Shown here: in pieces, positions 8,553 to 18,100 of the stretch | Layout of the letters: every line of letters starts with the position of its first letter | Position numbering within the stretch: the first letter of the stretch is position 1 | Source: Streptomyces phaeolivaceus | Lineage (GTDB): Bacteria; Actinomycetota; Actinomycetes; Streptomycetales; Streptomycetaceae | DNA length: 64,000 nucleotides | Direction: 5' to 3' | Assembly (NCBI RefSeq): GCF_009184865.1 | Contig: NZ_CP045096.1 | Span: forward strand, 3,162,001 to 3,226,000 | Made by a program: the position numbers and the translations under genes | The notes under the pieces: model-generated | Told to the model about the DNA's origin: nothing | Seen by the model: only the letters and a program-made list of their open reading frames with translations | Databases searched by the model: none

Positions 8553-8987
8553 ATGAGCCCGGCTACAGCCGTCGCGCCGGCAGCCACGAAGGCGCCGCCG
8601 CAGACGTCGCGCGCCTTCGACTTGGCCTTTACCCCTGCCCCACCCCTTGTCAGACAGGCACGCAGGATCACCCGCGCATTCCTGCGTCTGTGGAACGTGA
8701 ACGGCGAACTGGCCGAGAACATCGTGCTCGCCGTCTCCGAGCTGGTCACCAACGCCGTCGAGCACGGGACCGGAGACGTGGGACTCCGGATCCAGTACCC
8801 CGACGGCGAATTGCGGATCGAGGTCACTGACGACAACCCGGCCCCAGCCGAACTGCGCCACGCTGACGACGAGGAACTGTCGGGCCGCGGCCTGTTCCTC
8901 ATCGCCGTCCTCGCACGGACGTGGGGCGTCAGCGACGACGGCAGGACGACGTGGTGCGTCTTCCGCGTCCCTGCGAGGAGGTCGTGA
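8553..8987 (+). CDS. ATP-binding protein (HATPase_c_2, anti-sigma/SpoIIAB-like)
   Basis: A 144-residue GHKL ATPase. The ATG at 8553 has a GGGAGG ribosome site; the frame is open further upstream but without one. The N box is NIVLAVSELVTNAVEHG (about residue 60), the first G box is IEVTDDNPAP and the second is GRGLFLIAVLARTWG. Stand-alone domains of this kind are abundant in streptomycetes and bind sigma or anti-anti-sigma factors. The TGA stop overlaps an ATG at 8987 that could extend the next gene, so it may lead the forward run ending at 13033. Confidence 0.85.
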   Translation: MSPATAVAPAATKAPPQTSRAFDLAFTPAPPLVRQARRITRAFLRLWNVNGELAENIVLAVSELVTNAVEHGTGDVGLRIQYPDGELRIEVTDDNPAPAELRHADDEELSGRGLFLIAVLARTWGVSDDGRTTWCVFRVPARRS

Positions 8988-9397
8988 TGACCCCAGTCAC
9001 TCCTGAAGCCGCAGCAGGAATGAGCCAGCGACGCTCCACCAACGATGTGAATGCATTACTTGCATCCTCATCCCCTTCCATGTCCTCAACAGCGCCATCT
9101 GAGGGGCGGATCAGAAAGCCTCAGCCTCAACGACGCGCCGCGGTTGGGTTGCTTGACCCCGATAGTGATCCGGACGGCAGGACGTCCCAGGACGTCCCGA
9201 CAGAGTCCTGTGCGGCGGTACCGGCGTCTCCGAGCTCCCTGAACGATGCCCTTGTAGCTCGCCGCACCGTGTCCTCCTTGAACGAACCGCCCTTGTCGGC
9301 GAGTGGCGGCTCGAAATGCCTCGGCGGCTCCTCTTCAGGGGCCGCCGAGGCGACGCCCCGATCGCCAACTTCGGACCTAGCTAGTGGAGTTGTCCTT
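8988..9397 (+). other. Interval before the DUF6415-like gene; open frame but probably leader
   Basis: An open frame begins at ATG 8987, overlapping the previous stop, and continues in frame into the DUF6415-like gene. However, its composition (SSS-rich, a TTA codon near 9056, no conserved features) is unlike the downstream protein, and a strong hairpin sits at 9319-9350. I treat it as a leader or intergenic region, with a long N-terminal extension as the alternative. Confidence 0.4.
9319..9350. terminator. 10-bp GC-rich hairpin
   Basis: cctcggcggc (9319-9328) pairs perfectly with gccgccgagg (9341-9350) around a 12-base loop. It precedes the DUF6415-like start at 9398 by about 50 bases. It could be a terminator for the anti-sigma-like gene or an attenuator for the downstream genes. 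Confidence 0.5.
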
Positions 9398-10231
9398 ATG
9401 CCTCGCACCACAACCTCGGCCCCTCCAGTCGGCGGTCGGCAGGTGGACGGCGGCTCCTGGCCGGAGGGCTCATTCCAGGAACTTGGCTGTGAACTGAGGA
9501 CCGTTGTATCGACCCTCGCACCCAGGCCGTCGCCCCTCGCGGTGCAGGAGACCCTTCATCATGAAGTGACCAGACTGGTCTTCATCGAGACTGCCTCCGT
9601 CAGCGAAGACCCGGACGAGCGACATGTCCAACTACTTCTCATGCGCGGCCACTTGATGCGACTGCTCGGAGCAGTCGTTCCCGTCGATGCCAACGAGCCT
9701 CCCCTAGAAGGGGATCGATTGGTCTCACGCGTGCGTGCCCTACTCGACGAAGAGATTCCCGGCGACGCCGTGCATGCGGCGCCCCTGCACCGGCGGATGT
9801 CCGAGGTCGGGCGGGAACTGCTCGCCATCCTTCCTACTGTCGACGCCTCTGACGACGTGGTCGACGGGTGGGGCAGGACTGTGTGCGCCGGGTTCGATTC
9901 GACGCGTATCCGCGAAGCCATTCGTGCGGCGAAATCCTGGGAGCAGGCGGGGGTGTACCCGCATCCGCACACCCTCGCGGCGGTCACGCAAGCGCTCAGC
10001 GGCTACGTCACGACGCTCGTCCCCTACGTCTCGATCCACATGGAATCGCTCTCCGCCGGGAGTCGAGGGTGGTCCGCATGCGGTGGGGCGATCGAACGCT
10101 CGCAGGAGGCCCGCGATGTCGCTCCGGCAGAGGGGCTCAAGGCGGCGAGGAAGCACGCATACCGTCTCGCGGTCCACACCGAGGCCCTGCTGCGCTACGC
10201 CGAACAGGACTGCGAGCGGGACGGTGAGTGA
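9398..10231 (+). CDS. DUF6415-like protein
   Basis: The start is placed at ATG 9398 (MPRTTTSAPP) behind GTGGAG; the frame is open to 8987. The protein is about 277 residues, with no signal peptide or membrane segment. The body is helical: LHHEVTRLVFIETASVSED, HVQLLLMRGHLMRLLGAVVPV, then IREAIRAAKSWEQAGVYPHPHTLAAVTQALSGYVTTLVPYV. The second half resembles proteins labelled DUF6415, which are often found beside streptomycete natural-product genes. Biochemical function is unknown. It is followed after one base by a small membrane-protein gene. Confidence 0.6.
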   Translation: MPRTTTSAPPVGGRQVDGGSWPEGSFQELGCELRTVVSTLAPRPSPLAVQETLHHEVTRLVFIETASVSEDPDERHVQLLLMRGHLMRLLGAVVPVDANEPPLEGDRLVSRVRALLDEEIPGDAVHAAPLHRRMSEVGRELLAILPTVDASDDVVDGWGRTVCAGFDSTRIREAIRAAKSWEQAGVYPHPHTLAAVTQALSGYVTTLVPYVSIHMESLSAGSRGWSACGGAIERSQEARDVAPAEGLKAARKHAYRLAVHTEALLRYAEQDCERDGE

Positions 10232-10232
10232 C

Positions 10233-10460
10233 ATGGCCAGGACCTATCGCGCGGCGCACCCTCAGCGGATTCACCGTGCTCCGGCCTCCCCACCAAATTC
10301 GGGCTCCCCCCGCAAAGACGAGCCAGCCCCAGGGCGCGTCCGACGTGGCTGGCGACAGGCTCGCGCGCACCGAGGCGCCGTCCTCCTCGCTACCGCCATC
10401 AGCCTGCCTACCGTCTACGTCCTCGCCGAACTCGCCCTGCAGCTCTACGGCGGTTCGTAG
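10233..10460 (+). CDS. Small basic protein with one C-terminal transmembrane helix
   Basis: 75 residues starting one base after the preceding stop (TGA c ATG). The first 45 residues are Arg/Pro-rich (HPQRIHRAPASPPNSG, RVRRGWRQARAHRG). The end is a single hydrophobic helix (AVLLATAISLPTVYVLAELAL). The position suggests coupling with the DUF6415-like gene. It may anchor its partner at the membrane; no family is recognised. Confidence 0.55.
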   Translation: MARTYRAAHPQRIHRAPASPPNSGSPRKDEPAPGRVRRGWRQARAHRGAVLLATAISLPTVYVLAELALQLYGGS

Positions 10461-10543
10461 CTCACGCCCCAACCAGCCGACCAGCAAAGTGGGCCGGCCC
10501 CGATAAGACGACGACTGTTCCAGAACACCGAAGGAGTACGACC

Positions 10544-11035
10544 ATGCCGGCCCCGGACGAGACCATCTCGCCGCCGCTTTCCCCTCAGGAGCGGGAGGCT
10601 CTGCTGGGCATCTCTCAGGGGAGGACGACCTCAGAGACGGCCTGCGACATGGGAGTGTCCGACAGCACGGTCAAGACGTACATCCTCCGGATCGGCGGAA
10701 AGCTCGGAACTTGCGAGCGGGCGGGCATGGTGGACCTCGCCTACCGTCACGGGCACTTGGACGTCCCCGGGCCTGTGGACCACGTCGTCGAGCTGCCGGA
10801 GGAGCAGCGCACCGTCCTGGCCGGGCTCGCCGGCGGAAAGACCGTCGAGGAGATCGCGGCCGACGAGAAGCGTCCGCTGGACGACGTGCGCAAGGACGCT
10901 CGACGCCTGCTGCGGGCGCTGGGTGCTTCCTCGGCCGCGCACACGGTCACGCGAGGATGGCAGTTCCGTCTCCTGGGCCCCGCGACTGGCCGTGAAAACT
11001 CCGGAAACGTCGTCTCCGTGGCAGGACAGGCATGA
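10544..11035 (+). CDS. LuxR-type HTH regulator without a receiver domain
   Basis: 163 residues with an AAGGAG site 8 bases before the ATG. Residues 12-70 are a GerE/LuxR helix-turn-helix: LSPQEREALLGISQGRTTSE, then SDSTVKTYILRIGGKLGTCER. A second segment (LPEEQRTVLAGLAGGKTVEEIAADEKR, then LLRALGASSA) repeats the pattern of a divergent HTH, so the protein may contain two DNA-binding modules. There is no phosphorylation domain. Its stop overlaps the next start as ATGA. Confidence 0.8.
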   Translation: MPAPDETISPPLSPQEREALLGISQGRTTSETACDMGVSDSTVKTYILRIGGKLGTCERAGMVDLAYRHGHLDVPGPVDHVVELPEEQRTVLAGLAGGKTVEEIAADEKRPLDDVRKDARRLLRALGASSAAHTVTRGWQFRLLGPATGRENSGNVVSVAGQA

Positions 11036-12201
11036 ACGCCCGCGTCGAGGCCGGCAGCCTGCGACCGGGCAGTGGCCACGTTCACCAGCACGCGGGGGAC
11101 GTGTTCACCTGCGACCGGCGACAGGACTTCGTGCCCAACGTGATCCGTACGCACCGAGGTGGGCGCTGGCGCAGGGTGGACCGGAGTAAGAACGCCGGGG
11201 AGTGGGCGAAGTTCGTCCATCGCTCCGAGATGCTCGTGTTCGACGTCGACGACGGAGGGGAGGGCGGCCCCGGCATCGTCACGGGAGTGATCTCGTCCAA
11301 AGAAGACGTTGCGGCGCGCCTGGCCGCACTCGCTCCAGTGCTGGGGACGGCCGTGGCCGAGATCGGCACGGACTGCGGCTGGACGGCAGCCTGTCTGGAG
11401 CACCTTCTCCAGGGCGGCCAGGTGGTGACGGTCGCGGACACAGAACGTCTCGCCGAGATCGCCCGGCAGCGCCTGCGCCCCTACCCGCGGGTGCGGGTGG
11501 TCAGCGGGCCCGCCGCCGGGGTCTTGGGTCCGGCGGGTTCGTTCCACGGGCTCCTGTCCCATCGTGCGGTACGCCGCGTGCCGTGGGAGTGGGTCACCCG
11601 GGTTCGTCCGGGCGGCCGAGTGTGCCTGCCCGTGCGTACCGCTCTGGGCGGATCCAGCACGCTGCTCGTCCTGACCGTGGCGCGGGACGGGGCGTCGGCC
11701 AGTGGACGGTTCCACGCCGGACCGGCTCCGCAGACCGTGTGGCTTCGCGAGCACCGCCCTGGTGAGGGCACCTCCGTCGAGTCGCAGGGCAGCCCGCGGG
11801 CGTCGGAAGCCCTGGACGCGAGGAGGGCGCACGTACGGCCGGCGGCCAGGTTGTTCGCCGGTCTGCTTCGCCCTGACCTTCGGATGCAGGTCGTGCGCGG
11901 CGTTGCGCAGCTCGAAGGCGACGTTGCCGACCGCCTGCGTATTCATGACCACCAGGCGTCTCGGGCAGTGGTCTTCCTACACTCCCCCCGCATCTACGAG
12001 TGGGGGCCGCGCGATCTCGGCTCTGATCTGTTCGACGCGCTCGGTCAGTGGCACGCGGCCGGAGAACCAGAGGTTGAGCAACTGGGCGTGACGATCACGG
12101 AGACCGAACACACACTGTGGCTGGGTGCACCGGACGGTCCGTCGTGGCGTCTGCCCGAACTCCACACGATCACCGGCGAGGTGGAGCGGCATGCGACCTG
12201 A
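11032..12201 (+). CDS. PCMT-like methyltransferase-fold protein
   Basis: 389 residues, coupled to the LuxR gene by ATGA. Residues about 100-230 have a Rossmann methyltransferase core of the protein-isoaspartate methyltransferase type: VAEIGTDCGWTAACLEHLLQGGQVVTVADTE, then VRVVSGPAAG and RVRPGGRVCLPVRT. Motif I is EIGTDCG rather than the canonical EIGTGSG. The N-terminal 90 residues and the C-terminal 150 (ARLFAGLLRPDLRMQV, HSPRIYEWGPRDLGSDLFDAL) match no family I know. The FxLD-cluster methyltransferase at 13618 is another PCMT-like protein, so the two may be related by duplication. Confidence 0.65.
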   Translation: MNARVEAGSLRPGSGHVHQHAGDVFTCDRRQDFVPNVIRTHRGGRWRRVDRSKNAGEWAKFVHRSEMLVFDVDDGGEGGPGIVTGVISSKEDVAARLAALAPVLGTAVAEIGTDCGWTAACLEHLLQGGQVVTVADTERLAEIARQRLRPYPRVRVVSGPAAGVLGPAGSFHGLLSHRAVRRVPWEWVTRVRPGGRVCLPVRTALGGSSTLLVLTVARDGASASGRFHAGPAPQTVWLREHRPGEGTSVESQGSPRASEALDARRAHVRPAARLFAGLLRPDLRMQVVRGVAQLEGDVADRLRIHDHQASRAVVFLHSPRIYEWGPRDLGSDLFDALGQWHAAGEPEVEQLGVTITETEHTLWLGAPDGPSWRLPELHTITGEVERHAT

Positions 12202-13033
12202 CCATCCGATGCTCCTCCACCCCTCCGCAGCGATCGCTGAGTTGCAGGCACGGCCGTCGAGCGCCCGGATGCAGAACTACCTGCTCGGCGGGCGGGACAA
12301 CTACATCGTCGACCGTGACGGCGCCCGTCGGGCGGCCGACCGGATGCCGTTCCTGGAGAGCGCCGTCCGCCACGAGCGCAGGTACGTGCTCCTGATGGTG
12401 CAGGCCCTGGCCATCGCGGGCATCCGGCAGCTGGTCGACTTCGGCTGCGGCCTTCCCCACGGCCCAACGCCGGTGGATGTCCTGACCCGCATTCATCCCG
12501 ACGCCCGCGCCGTGTGCATCGACAACGACGTGCTGGTGCACACCCACGCCGAAGGAATGATGACGGCCAAGGCGCCCGCTGTCGTGGCGAGCCTGTGCGC
12601 CGACGTACGCGCCCCCGAATCGATCCTCGTTTCCAGAGAAATCCTGGAGACGATCAACTGGCGAGAACCGGTCATCCTTCTCCTCGGCAGCGTGCTCCAC
12701 CACATCGAGGACACCGAGACGCAGCCCCTGACCGTCCTCGTCGACCAATACAAACACGTCGCCGCCACCGGCAGCGCTCTCGTCATCACGCACGCCACCG
12801 CCGACGTCTCGGGCAAACCCGTACGCAAATTCGCCAAGACCATGACGGCAGCCGGCTGCCCCGTCCACCTGCGGACGAAGGAACAGATCTCCCGGCTGTT
12901 CGACGGCTGGCAACTGACCGCCCCGGGCCTGACCGCGCCACAGACACTGACACTCGAATACCCGGTCCTGCCCCAGGCAGCCTCGTACGCCGGCACGGCC
13001 CGAAAGGAGACCGCGCATGGCCGAGCTGTTTGA
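12191..13033 (+). CDS. DUF574/Methyltransf_19 SAM-dependent methyltransferase
   Basis: 280 residues. The start at ATG 12191 overlaps the upstream gene by 11 bases. It has the family's hallmark opening SSARMQNYLLGGRDNYIVDRDGA (about residues 24-46), the SAM motif QLVDFGCGLPHG and VLLLGSVLHHIEDTE-type strand 4. These proteins are numerous in streptomycetes, and their substrates are mostly unknown. It is the last clearly intact gene of the forward run starting at 8553. Confidence 0.85.
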   Translation: MRPDHPMLLHPSAAIAELQARPSSARMQNYLLGGRDNYIVDRDGARRAADRMPFLESAVRHERRYVLLMVQALAIAGIRQLVDFGCGLPHGPTPVDVLTRIHPDARAVCIDNDVLVHTHAEGMMTAKAPAVVASLCADVRAPESILVSREILETINWREPVILLLGSVLHHIEDTETQPLTVLVDQYKHVAATGSALVITHATADVSGKPVRKFAKTMTAAGCPVHLRTKEQISRLFDGWQLTAPGLTAPQTLTLEYPVLPQAASYAGTARKETAHGRAV

Positions 13034-13301
13034 TCAGAAGACCGACGTGATCAAGCCGGTGACCAGCCAACTCCCCATGGTGTCCCGGCTAGAATCCGTG
13101 GCGTCCGGAAACGGGCACCCGGGCGTCGCGGTCACTGACGCTGGACGTCACGTCTGCACCCCGGAGATCCGCATGCCCAATACCCGTCCCTTCTCGCGCG
13201 TTCCCATAAACCCCTTTGTGGGTCGGTTGGCCGATGCCACGCCATGGTGCCCGGACGCGAGTCGGTGTCGGCCGCACCCCCGTCTGGCAGGCCAGCGGTG
13301 A
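13017..13301 (+). CDS. Short ORF with a strong ribosome site, possibly a gene remnant
   Basis: The ATG at 13017 follows GAAAGGAG and overlaps the preceding methyltransferase by 17 bases, a typical coupled start. The 94-residue product begins MAELFDQKTDVIKPVTSQ and then runs through the diverged repeat at 13104-13178 into Arg/Pro/Cys-rich sequence with no fold. It may be the surviving N-terminus of a gene lost when the FxLD cluster region was rearranged. An internal ATG at 13172 behind GGAG could start a separate 43-residue peptide. Confidence 0.4.
   Translation: MAELFDQKTDVIKPVTSQLPMVSRLESVASGNGHPGVAVTDAGRHVCTPEIRMPNTRPFSRVPINPFVGRLADATPWCPDASRCRPHPRLAGQR
13104..13178. repeat. Left copy of a diverged direct repeat flanking the FxLD cluster
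   Basis: Begins tccggaaacgggcacccggg and shares the following gcgtcgcgg, tgacgc, gtctgc and ccccgga blocks with 21743-21815, in the same orientation. Each copy ends in a GGAG-type ribosome site and a potential start codon (ATG 13172 here). Confidence 0.6.
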
Positions 13302-13336
13302 ACAGGCCGACAGCCTCGCATCGAGGCGGGGACGAC

Positions 13337-13514
13337 ATGGCGCAGCGCCACCGGGAGCCGGTCGGCGTCCATCTCATCCTGCGGCGTGGCGGCGAGGTGC
13401 TGCTGAGCCGGAGGGCGGGCGACACCTATGCCTTGGGCTTGCCTGGAAACCCAGAATCCCGACCGCCACGCCTACACCTTCGAACGGATCCAGGAGCTGC
13501 CCCTGGGGCGCTGA
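13337..13514 (+). pseudogene. NUDIX hydrolase remnant
   Basis: The frame from ATG 13337 encodes a NUDIX N-terminus (REPVGVHLILRRGGEVLLSRRAGDTYA). The expected Nudix box (GX5EX7REUXEEXGU) is absent. After about residue 33 the sequence shifts into another frame that encodes LETQNPDRHAYTFERIQ and stops with TGA at 13512-13514, resembling the tail of some other protein. This is a deletion with frame change and is surely non-functional. Confidence 0.6.
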
Positions 13515-13617
13515 ACAGCAGCCGGCTTCCGCCAGTCGGCATCCATCGCCGAACCACCCTGCAATTGGCGCCGACGCCGGAGGCGAAGGCGCACGAGGCC
13601 CCGTAAGGAACCCCTCT

Positions 13618-14841
13618 ATGACCGATGTGACCGTGGCCCCCGACGAGGCCACCCGGCTCCGCAACAAGGTCGTCGACCAGCTCAAGGAGGACGGCACGAT
13701 CGTGTCGCCGGCGGTCGAAGCCGCCATGCGTAAGGTGCCCCGGCACCTAGCCGTGCCCGAGGCGCCGCTCAGCGACGCATACAGCACGTACAATGCCGTG
13801 ATCACCAAGGAGGACGAGCACGGCAATCACACCAGCTCGGTGTCCGCTCCGCAGATCCAGGCGATGCAGCTGGAGCAGGCCAGCATCCGCCCGGGCGACA
13901 ACGTGCTGGAGATCGGCACCAACGGGCCGAACGCCGCCTACCTCGCGGAGCTGGTCGGGCCCACCGGTCAGGTCACCACCGTCGACATCGACCCCGCGCC
14001 CGCCGACCGAGCCAAGCGGTTCCTCACCGAGACCGGCTACACGGGCGTCAACGTCGTCGTCGCCGACGCCGAGAACGGACTTCCCGGGAACGCCCCCTAC
14101 GACGCGATCGTGGTGACGGTCGGCGCCTGGGACATCCCGCCCGCCTGGATCGACCAGCTCAAGGACGACGGCCGGCTTGTCGTGCCGCTGCGCATCAACG
14201 GCCTCACCCGCACGTACGGGTTCGTCCGGCAGGCTGACCATCTCGTCGCCACCAGCGCCCACGTGTGCGGTTTCGTGGCGGCACAGGGCGCAGGCTCGCA
14301 CACGCAGCAGGTCATGCAGTTCCCCGGAGAGGAGGGCGTCACGCTGCGCTTCGACGAGGGCTTGCCCGCCAACCCGTCGCTGCTGGACGGCGTACTGGAC
14401 AGCGCCCGCGCCGAGACGTGGACCGGGGTGACCGTCGCCAGCCAGGAGCCCATCGGCACCCTCCAGATGTATCTGTCCACGCAGGTCCCGACGTACTGCT
14501 TCATGTCCGCCGACCCTGAGTTGACCACCGGCAGGATCGGTCCCACGGGCAGCGGCTGGTCCATGGTCGCCATCGACGGGCCGCACTTCGCCTACACCGT
14601 CGTGCGCCGCGACACCGAGAAGAAGACCGCGGAGTACGGGGTCCACGCCTTCGGACCCGACGCGGCCGAGTTCGCTGAGCGAATCACCGACATCTTCCGC
14701 ACCTGGGGCGAAAAGGTCCGCGGCAGTGACGGCCCGCGCATCGCCGTCTACCCGGCGGGCACGCCCGATGACCGGATCACCGGCGACCGGATCATCGACA
14801 AGAGGCACAGCCGGATTTCGATCTCCTGGCCGGCCGTCTGA
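13618..14841 (+). CDS. FxLD-system methyltransferase (PCMT-like)
   Basis: 407 residues, start ATG 13618. Residues 1-60 match the PCMT N-terminal helix-strand pattern (LRNKVVDQLKEDGTIVSPAVEAAMRKVPRHLAVPE), then ITKEDEHGNHTSSVSAPQIQAMQLEQA. The SAM motif is VLEIGTNGPNAAYLAELVG, and VDIDPAPADRA follows. The C-terminal 180 residues are an added domain (FVAAQGAGSHTQQVMQFPGEE and later) found in FxLD-type lanthipeptide methyltransferases. It probably converts an Asp of the precursor through a methyl ester toward isoaspartate or succinimide, by analogy with OlvSA-type enzymes; that is an inference. The precursor gene follows after 58 bases. Confidence 0.9.
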   Translation: MTDVTVAPDEATRLRNKVVDQLKEDGTIVSPAVEAAMRKVPRHLAVPEAPLSDAYSTYNAVITKEDEHGNHTSSVSAPQIQAMQLEQASIRPGDNVLEIGTNGPNAAYLAELVGPTGQVTTVDIDPAPADRAKRFLTETGYTGVNVVVADAENGLPGNAPYDAIVVTVGAWDIPPAWIDQLKDDGRLVVPLRINGLTRTYGFVRQADHLVATSAHVCGFVAAQGAGSHTQQVMQFPGEEGVTLRFDEGLPANPSLLDGVLDSARAETWTGVTVASQEPIGTLQMYLSTQVPTYCFMSADPELTTGRIGPTGSGWSMVAIDGPHFAYTVVRRDTEKKTAEYGVHAFGPDAAEFAERITDIFRTWGEKVRGSDGPRIAVYPAGTPDDRITGDRIIDKRHSRISISWPAV

Positions 14842-14899
14842 ACCGCGGCGCTGGGCCAGGGCGTTCTGCACCATCCCATCGGACAAAGAGAGTGATCAC

Positions 14900-15106
14900 A
14901 TGACCACCGCCGTACTGCACAGCGTCCCCGCCCCGGTCGGCCTGCCGGTCGACGCCCTCGCCGACGACGACTTCGAGCTCGACATCCGGGTCGTCATCTC
15001 CGAGAGCCCCCTCACCGTCTTCATGTGCCCCACCAGCGACGGCTGCGGCAACACCTGCGTGAACGGGGCCAGCGCCTGCCAGTCCTCCATCGAGGACGCC
15101 GCCTGA
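14900..15106 (+). CDS. FxLD-family lanthipeptide precursor
   Basis: 68 residues. The leader (about 1-40) contains the defining FELDIRVV motif at about residues 25-32, an FxLD box used for LanB recognition in class I systems. The presumed core, from about residue 41, is rich in dehydratable and thioether-forming residues: MCPTSDGC, GNTC, NGASAC, QSS. That gives four Cys and several Ser/Thr within about 27 residues, and ends acidic (EDAA). An Asn-Gly and an Asp are candidate sites for the adjacent PCMT-like enzyme. A hairpin lies directly after the stop. Confidence 0.92.
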   Translation: MTTAVLHSVPAPVGLPVDALADDDFELDIRVVISESPLTVFMCPTSDGCGNTCVNGASACQSSIEDAA

Positions 15107-15118
15107 CACGCGGCGTCC

Positions 15119-15154
15119 GCCGGGGCGACAGCCGATCATCGCTGCCGCCCCGGC
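15119..15154 (+). terminator. Hairpin between precursor and LanB (attenuator)
   Basis: gccggggcg (15119-15127) pairs with cgccccggc (15146-15154). Inside, cagc (15129-15132) pairs with gctg (15141-15144), leaving one mismatch and an 8-base loop. Lying between the precursor stop and lanB, it fits partial termination or 3' stabilisation that raises precursor levels above those of the enzymes. Confidence 0.65.
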
Positions 15155-15193
15155 ACCCCCCGTCCGCGCACCCCACAACAGGAAGGGACACCG

Positions 15194-18100
15194 GTGGCCC
15201 ACGGAATACCCCTCACGTATCAGTGGCAGCCCGGAATGCTGCTGCGCGCCTCCACCGCTTCCCGGCCGATCCCCGTGCCGGACTTTGACCTGCACGGCGA
15301 CGACGCCACGATCCGCAGTCGGCAGTGGCTGGAGGAGGTATGGCGCGCTCCAGTGCCGACGGCGCTGTCCGCAGCCAGCCCCGTCCTGTGTCAGCGCGTC
15401 GCCGAGATCCTGAACGGCACCGTCACCGACGGCCGCCGTATCAGGCGGGCCGTCCGGTCTGTTGCCGCGTACCTCCTGCGGTGGAACCACCGGCCCACCC
15501 CGTTCGGGGTATTCGCCGGCGTCGCCCCCGCTGAGCCCGCTCAAGCCGCCCACATTCTGTGGGGTGAGGGGTACCGGACTGTTCTGCGGCCTGATTCCGA
15601 CTGGCTGACGGACGTCATTACCCGCCTGGAGAGCCACCCCGCTCTGCTGGCCCGGCTGACGGTCGTGGCCAACAACACCGGCCGCTCCCGCGGCAACCGG
15701 CACGTGGTGGACGGGATGCCTGCCGACGCGCACACCTCCGGCTACGCCCCCATCGAGCTGTCGGTCCGCCTCACCCGGCCCGTGGCCGCCGTGCTGGAGG
15801 CTGCCCGCACCCCGATCCCGTACGAGCTGCTCGTGCACCGTCTGTCCGGGCAGTTCCCCACCGCACGCCCCGAGCAGCTCGCCGGCCTGATCGCCGACCT
15901 ATTGAACAAGCACATCCTGATCAGCAGCCTGTGGCCCCCGATGACGTCCGTCGACACGCTCGCCCACATATGCGATGAGCTGGAGAAAGCAGACGCCACC
16001 GGCATACCCGACAGCGCAGAGCTGGCCTCCCAGCTCGCTTCGATCCGGGGCGGCTTGAAGCACCCGGACACCGTCGCCCCTTGGACGCTCAGCGACCCGC
16101 TGACGCAGAGCATGCAGCACGTGATCGCCACCGGCCGCGTCCCGCTACTGGTCGACGCCGCACTGGACTGCACCACCCACATCCCCGAAGCCCTCCTGGC
16201 CGAAGCCGCCGAGGCAGCCCAGGTCATGCATCAGCTGTCGCCTCATCCATACGGGTATCCCCAATGGCGCGACTACCACCAGCGGTTCCTCGACCGATAC
16301 GGCAGCGAGGCAATCGTGTCCGTACTGGACTTGATCGCGGACAGCGGCCTCGGCCTGCCTGCGGGCTTCCTGGGCTCCGAGCGCGCCCGCCCGCCATATG
16401 AGATGACCGACCGGGACGAGAAGATCCTGCGCCTGCTCCAGGAGGCGATGCTCGACGGGAGGCGCGAGCTGCTCCTCACCCGGGCAACGATCGCCGACCT
16501 GACCGCCGGCCACACCGAACCGCTCCTGCCCATGCCCCGGGCCGAGATCGCCGTGGAGATCCACGCCCCCAGCCTGGAGGCCGTGCAGGGCGGCGACTAC
16601 CGGCTGCTGGTCACCGGCGCCCCCCGCCCCGGCAGCAGCATGCTCGGCCGGTTCGCGCACCTGCTCCCGCCGTCCGCGCAGAGCGCGCTCACCGACTCGT
16701 ACGCGACCGCCGGCCCCGGCGCCATCGCGGCGCAGCTGTCGTTCACCCCTCGCCGGCGCCGCAACGAGAACATCACCCGCACCATGCAGGTCCTGCCCTT
16801 CACCATCCCTCTCGGCCAGCACCACGAGCCTGGCCCCGGCGTGATCCCGCTCGACGACCTGGCGGTGACCGCCGATACCCGCCGGTTCTATCTGGTGCGC
16901 AGGTCAACGGGGCAGCACGTCGAGCCTCGCGTCACCCATGCGCTGGAAGCGTCCGTCCACACACCGCCGCTCGCCCGGTTCCTGGCGGAGATCACCACCG
17001 CCCGCAGCGCCGCCTACAGGGCGTTCACCTTCGGCGTCGCCGCCACCCTGCCCTACCTGCCACGCGTGCGGTACAAGCGGACGATCCTCGCGCCTGCCCG
17101 TTGGCTGCTGTCCGCCGAGGAACTGCCCGGCCGGTCCGCCCCCATGGCCGACTGGGACAAGGCACTGGCCCGATGGCGCGAACGGCTCTGCGTCCCCGAT
17201 CACCTTGCTCTGGTCGAAGACGGCCAGCAGCTGCCCCTCGACTTCGACCAGCGCATCCACCGGGCGCTGCTACGCGCCGGCGTGGACCGCAACCGCGTTG
17301 TCGAACTACGCGAAAGCACCACTGCGCGGGACTGGGCATGGATCGGCCGCCCCCACGAGCTCCTGATCCCTCTAGCGAACTCCACCCCCGCCGACGCGCC
17401 CCGTCTGCCGGAGGCCGCTGCCGCCGCCACCGGGACGCCCAGCCAGCCCACCGTCCTGTATGCCCGTCTGTTCGCGCACCCCCAGCGCTACGACGAGATC
17501 CTGACCGGCCACCTGCCCACTCTGCTCGACCAGTTTGACACCATGCCGCTCTGGTGGTTCAGGCGCCATCGCGACACAATCCGCCCGGCCTCCGACCAGC
17601 ATCTGGATCTGTACCTTCGCCTCCCCGATCCAGCCGCCTTCGGCGCAGCCGCCCAACAGGTCACCGGCTGGGCAGACGCCCTCGGCAGCCAACGTCTGGC
17701 GAGCCACCTGGAGTTGACCACCTACCCGCCAAAGTCCGGCCCGTATGGGCATGGCTCCGCTCTGGACGCCGCGCACCTGGTGTTCGCCGCGGACTCCGCC
17801 GCCGGCGTGGCGCAGATCCGTGCCGCTGCGGATGACGCCGCCATCGGGCAGGCCCTGACCGCTGCGAGCATGTTCGACCTGACGGTGCGGTTCACCGGCG
17901 ACGCAGATCAGGCGTCGGACTGGCTGATCCGCGCCCTGCCTCAAGAACACGGCCCTCTCGCCCGGGAGCGCGTCACGCTGGCCCTGGCTCTGGCCGATCC
18001 CGAGCACGCTGTCCTCCAAGCCCTGCCGGGCGGCCCCGATGTCATCGCCGCCTGGGGGCAGCGCGCTGCCGCCCTGACCGCCTACCGGCAGCAGCTGTCC

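Noticed and set aside
5900..9000. Plus-strand frames over the XRE/TPR and HTH-FGE genes
   Set aside because: They are composition-driven shadows on the opposite strand of genes with clear domains.
8987..9397. Long N-terminal extension of the DUF6415-like protein from ATG 8987
   Set aside because: The region is Ser-rich with a TTA codon and a 10-bp perfect hairpin, has no conserved features, and a better ribosome site precedes ATG 9398.
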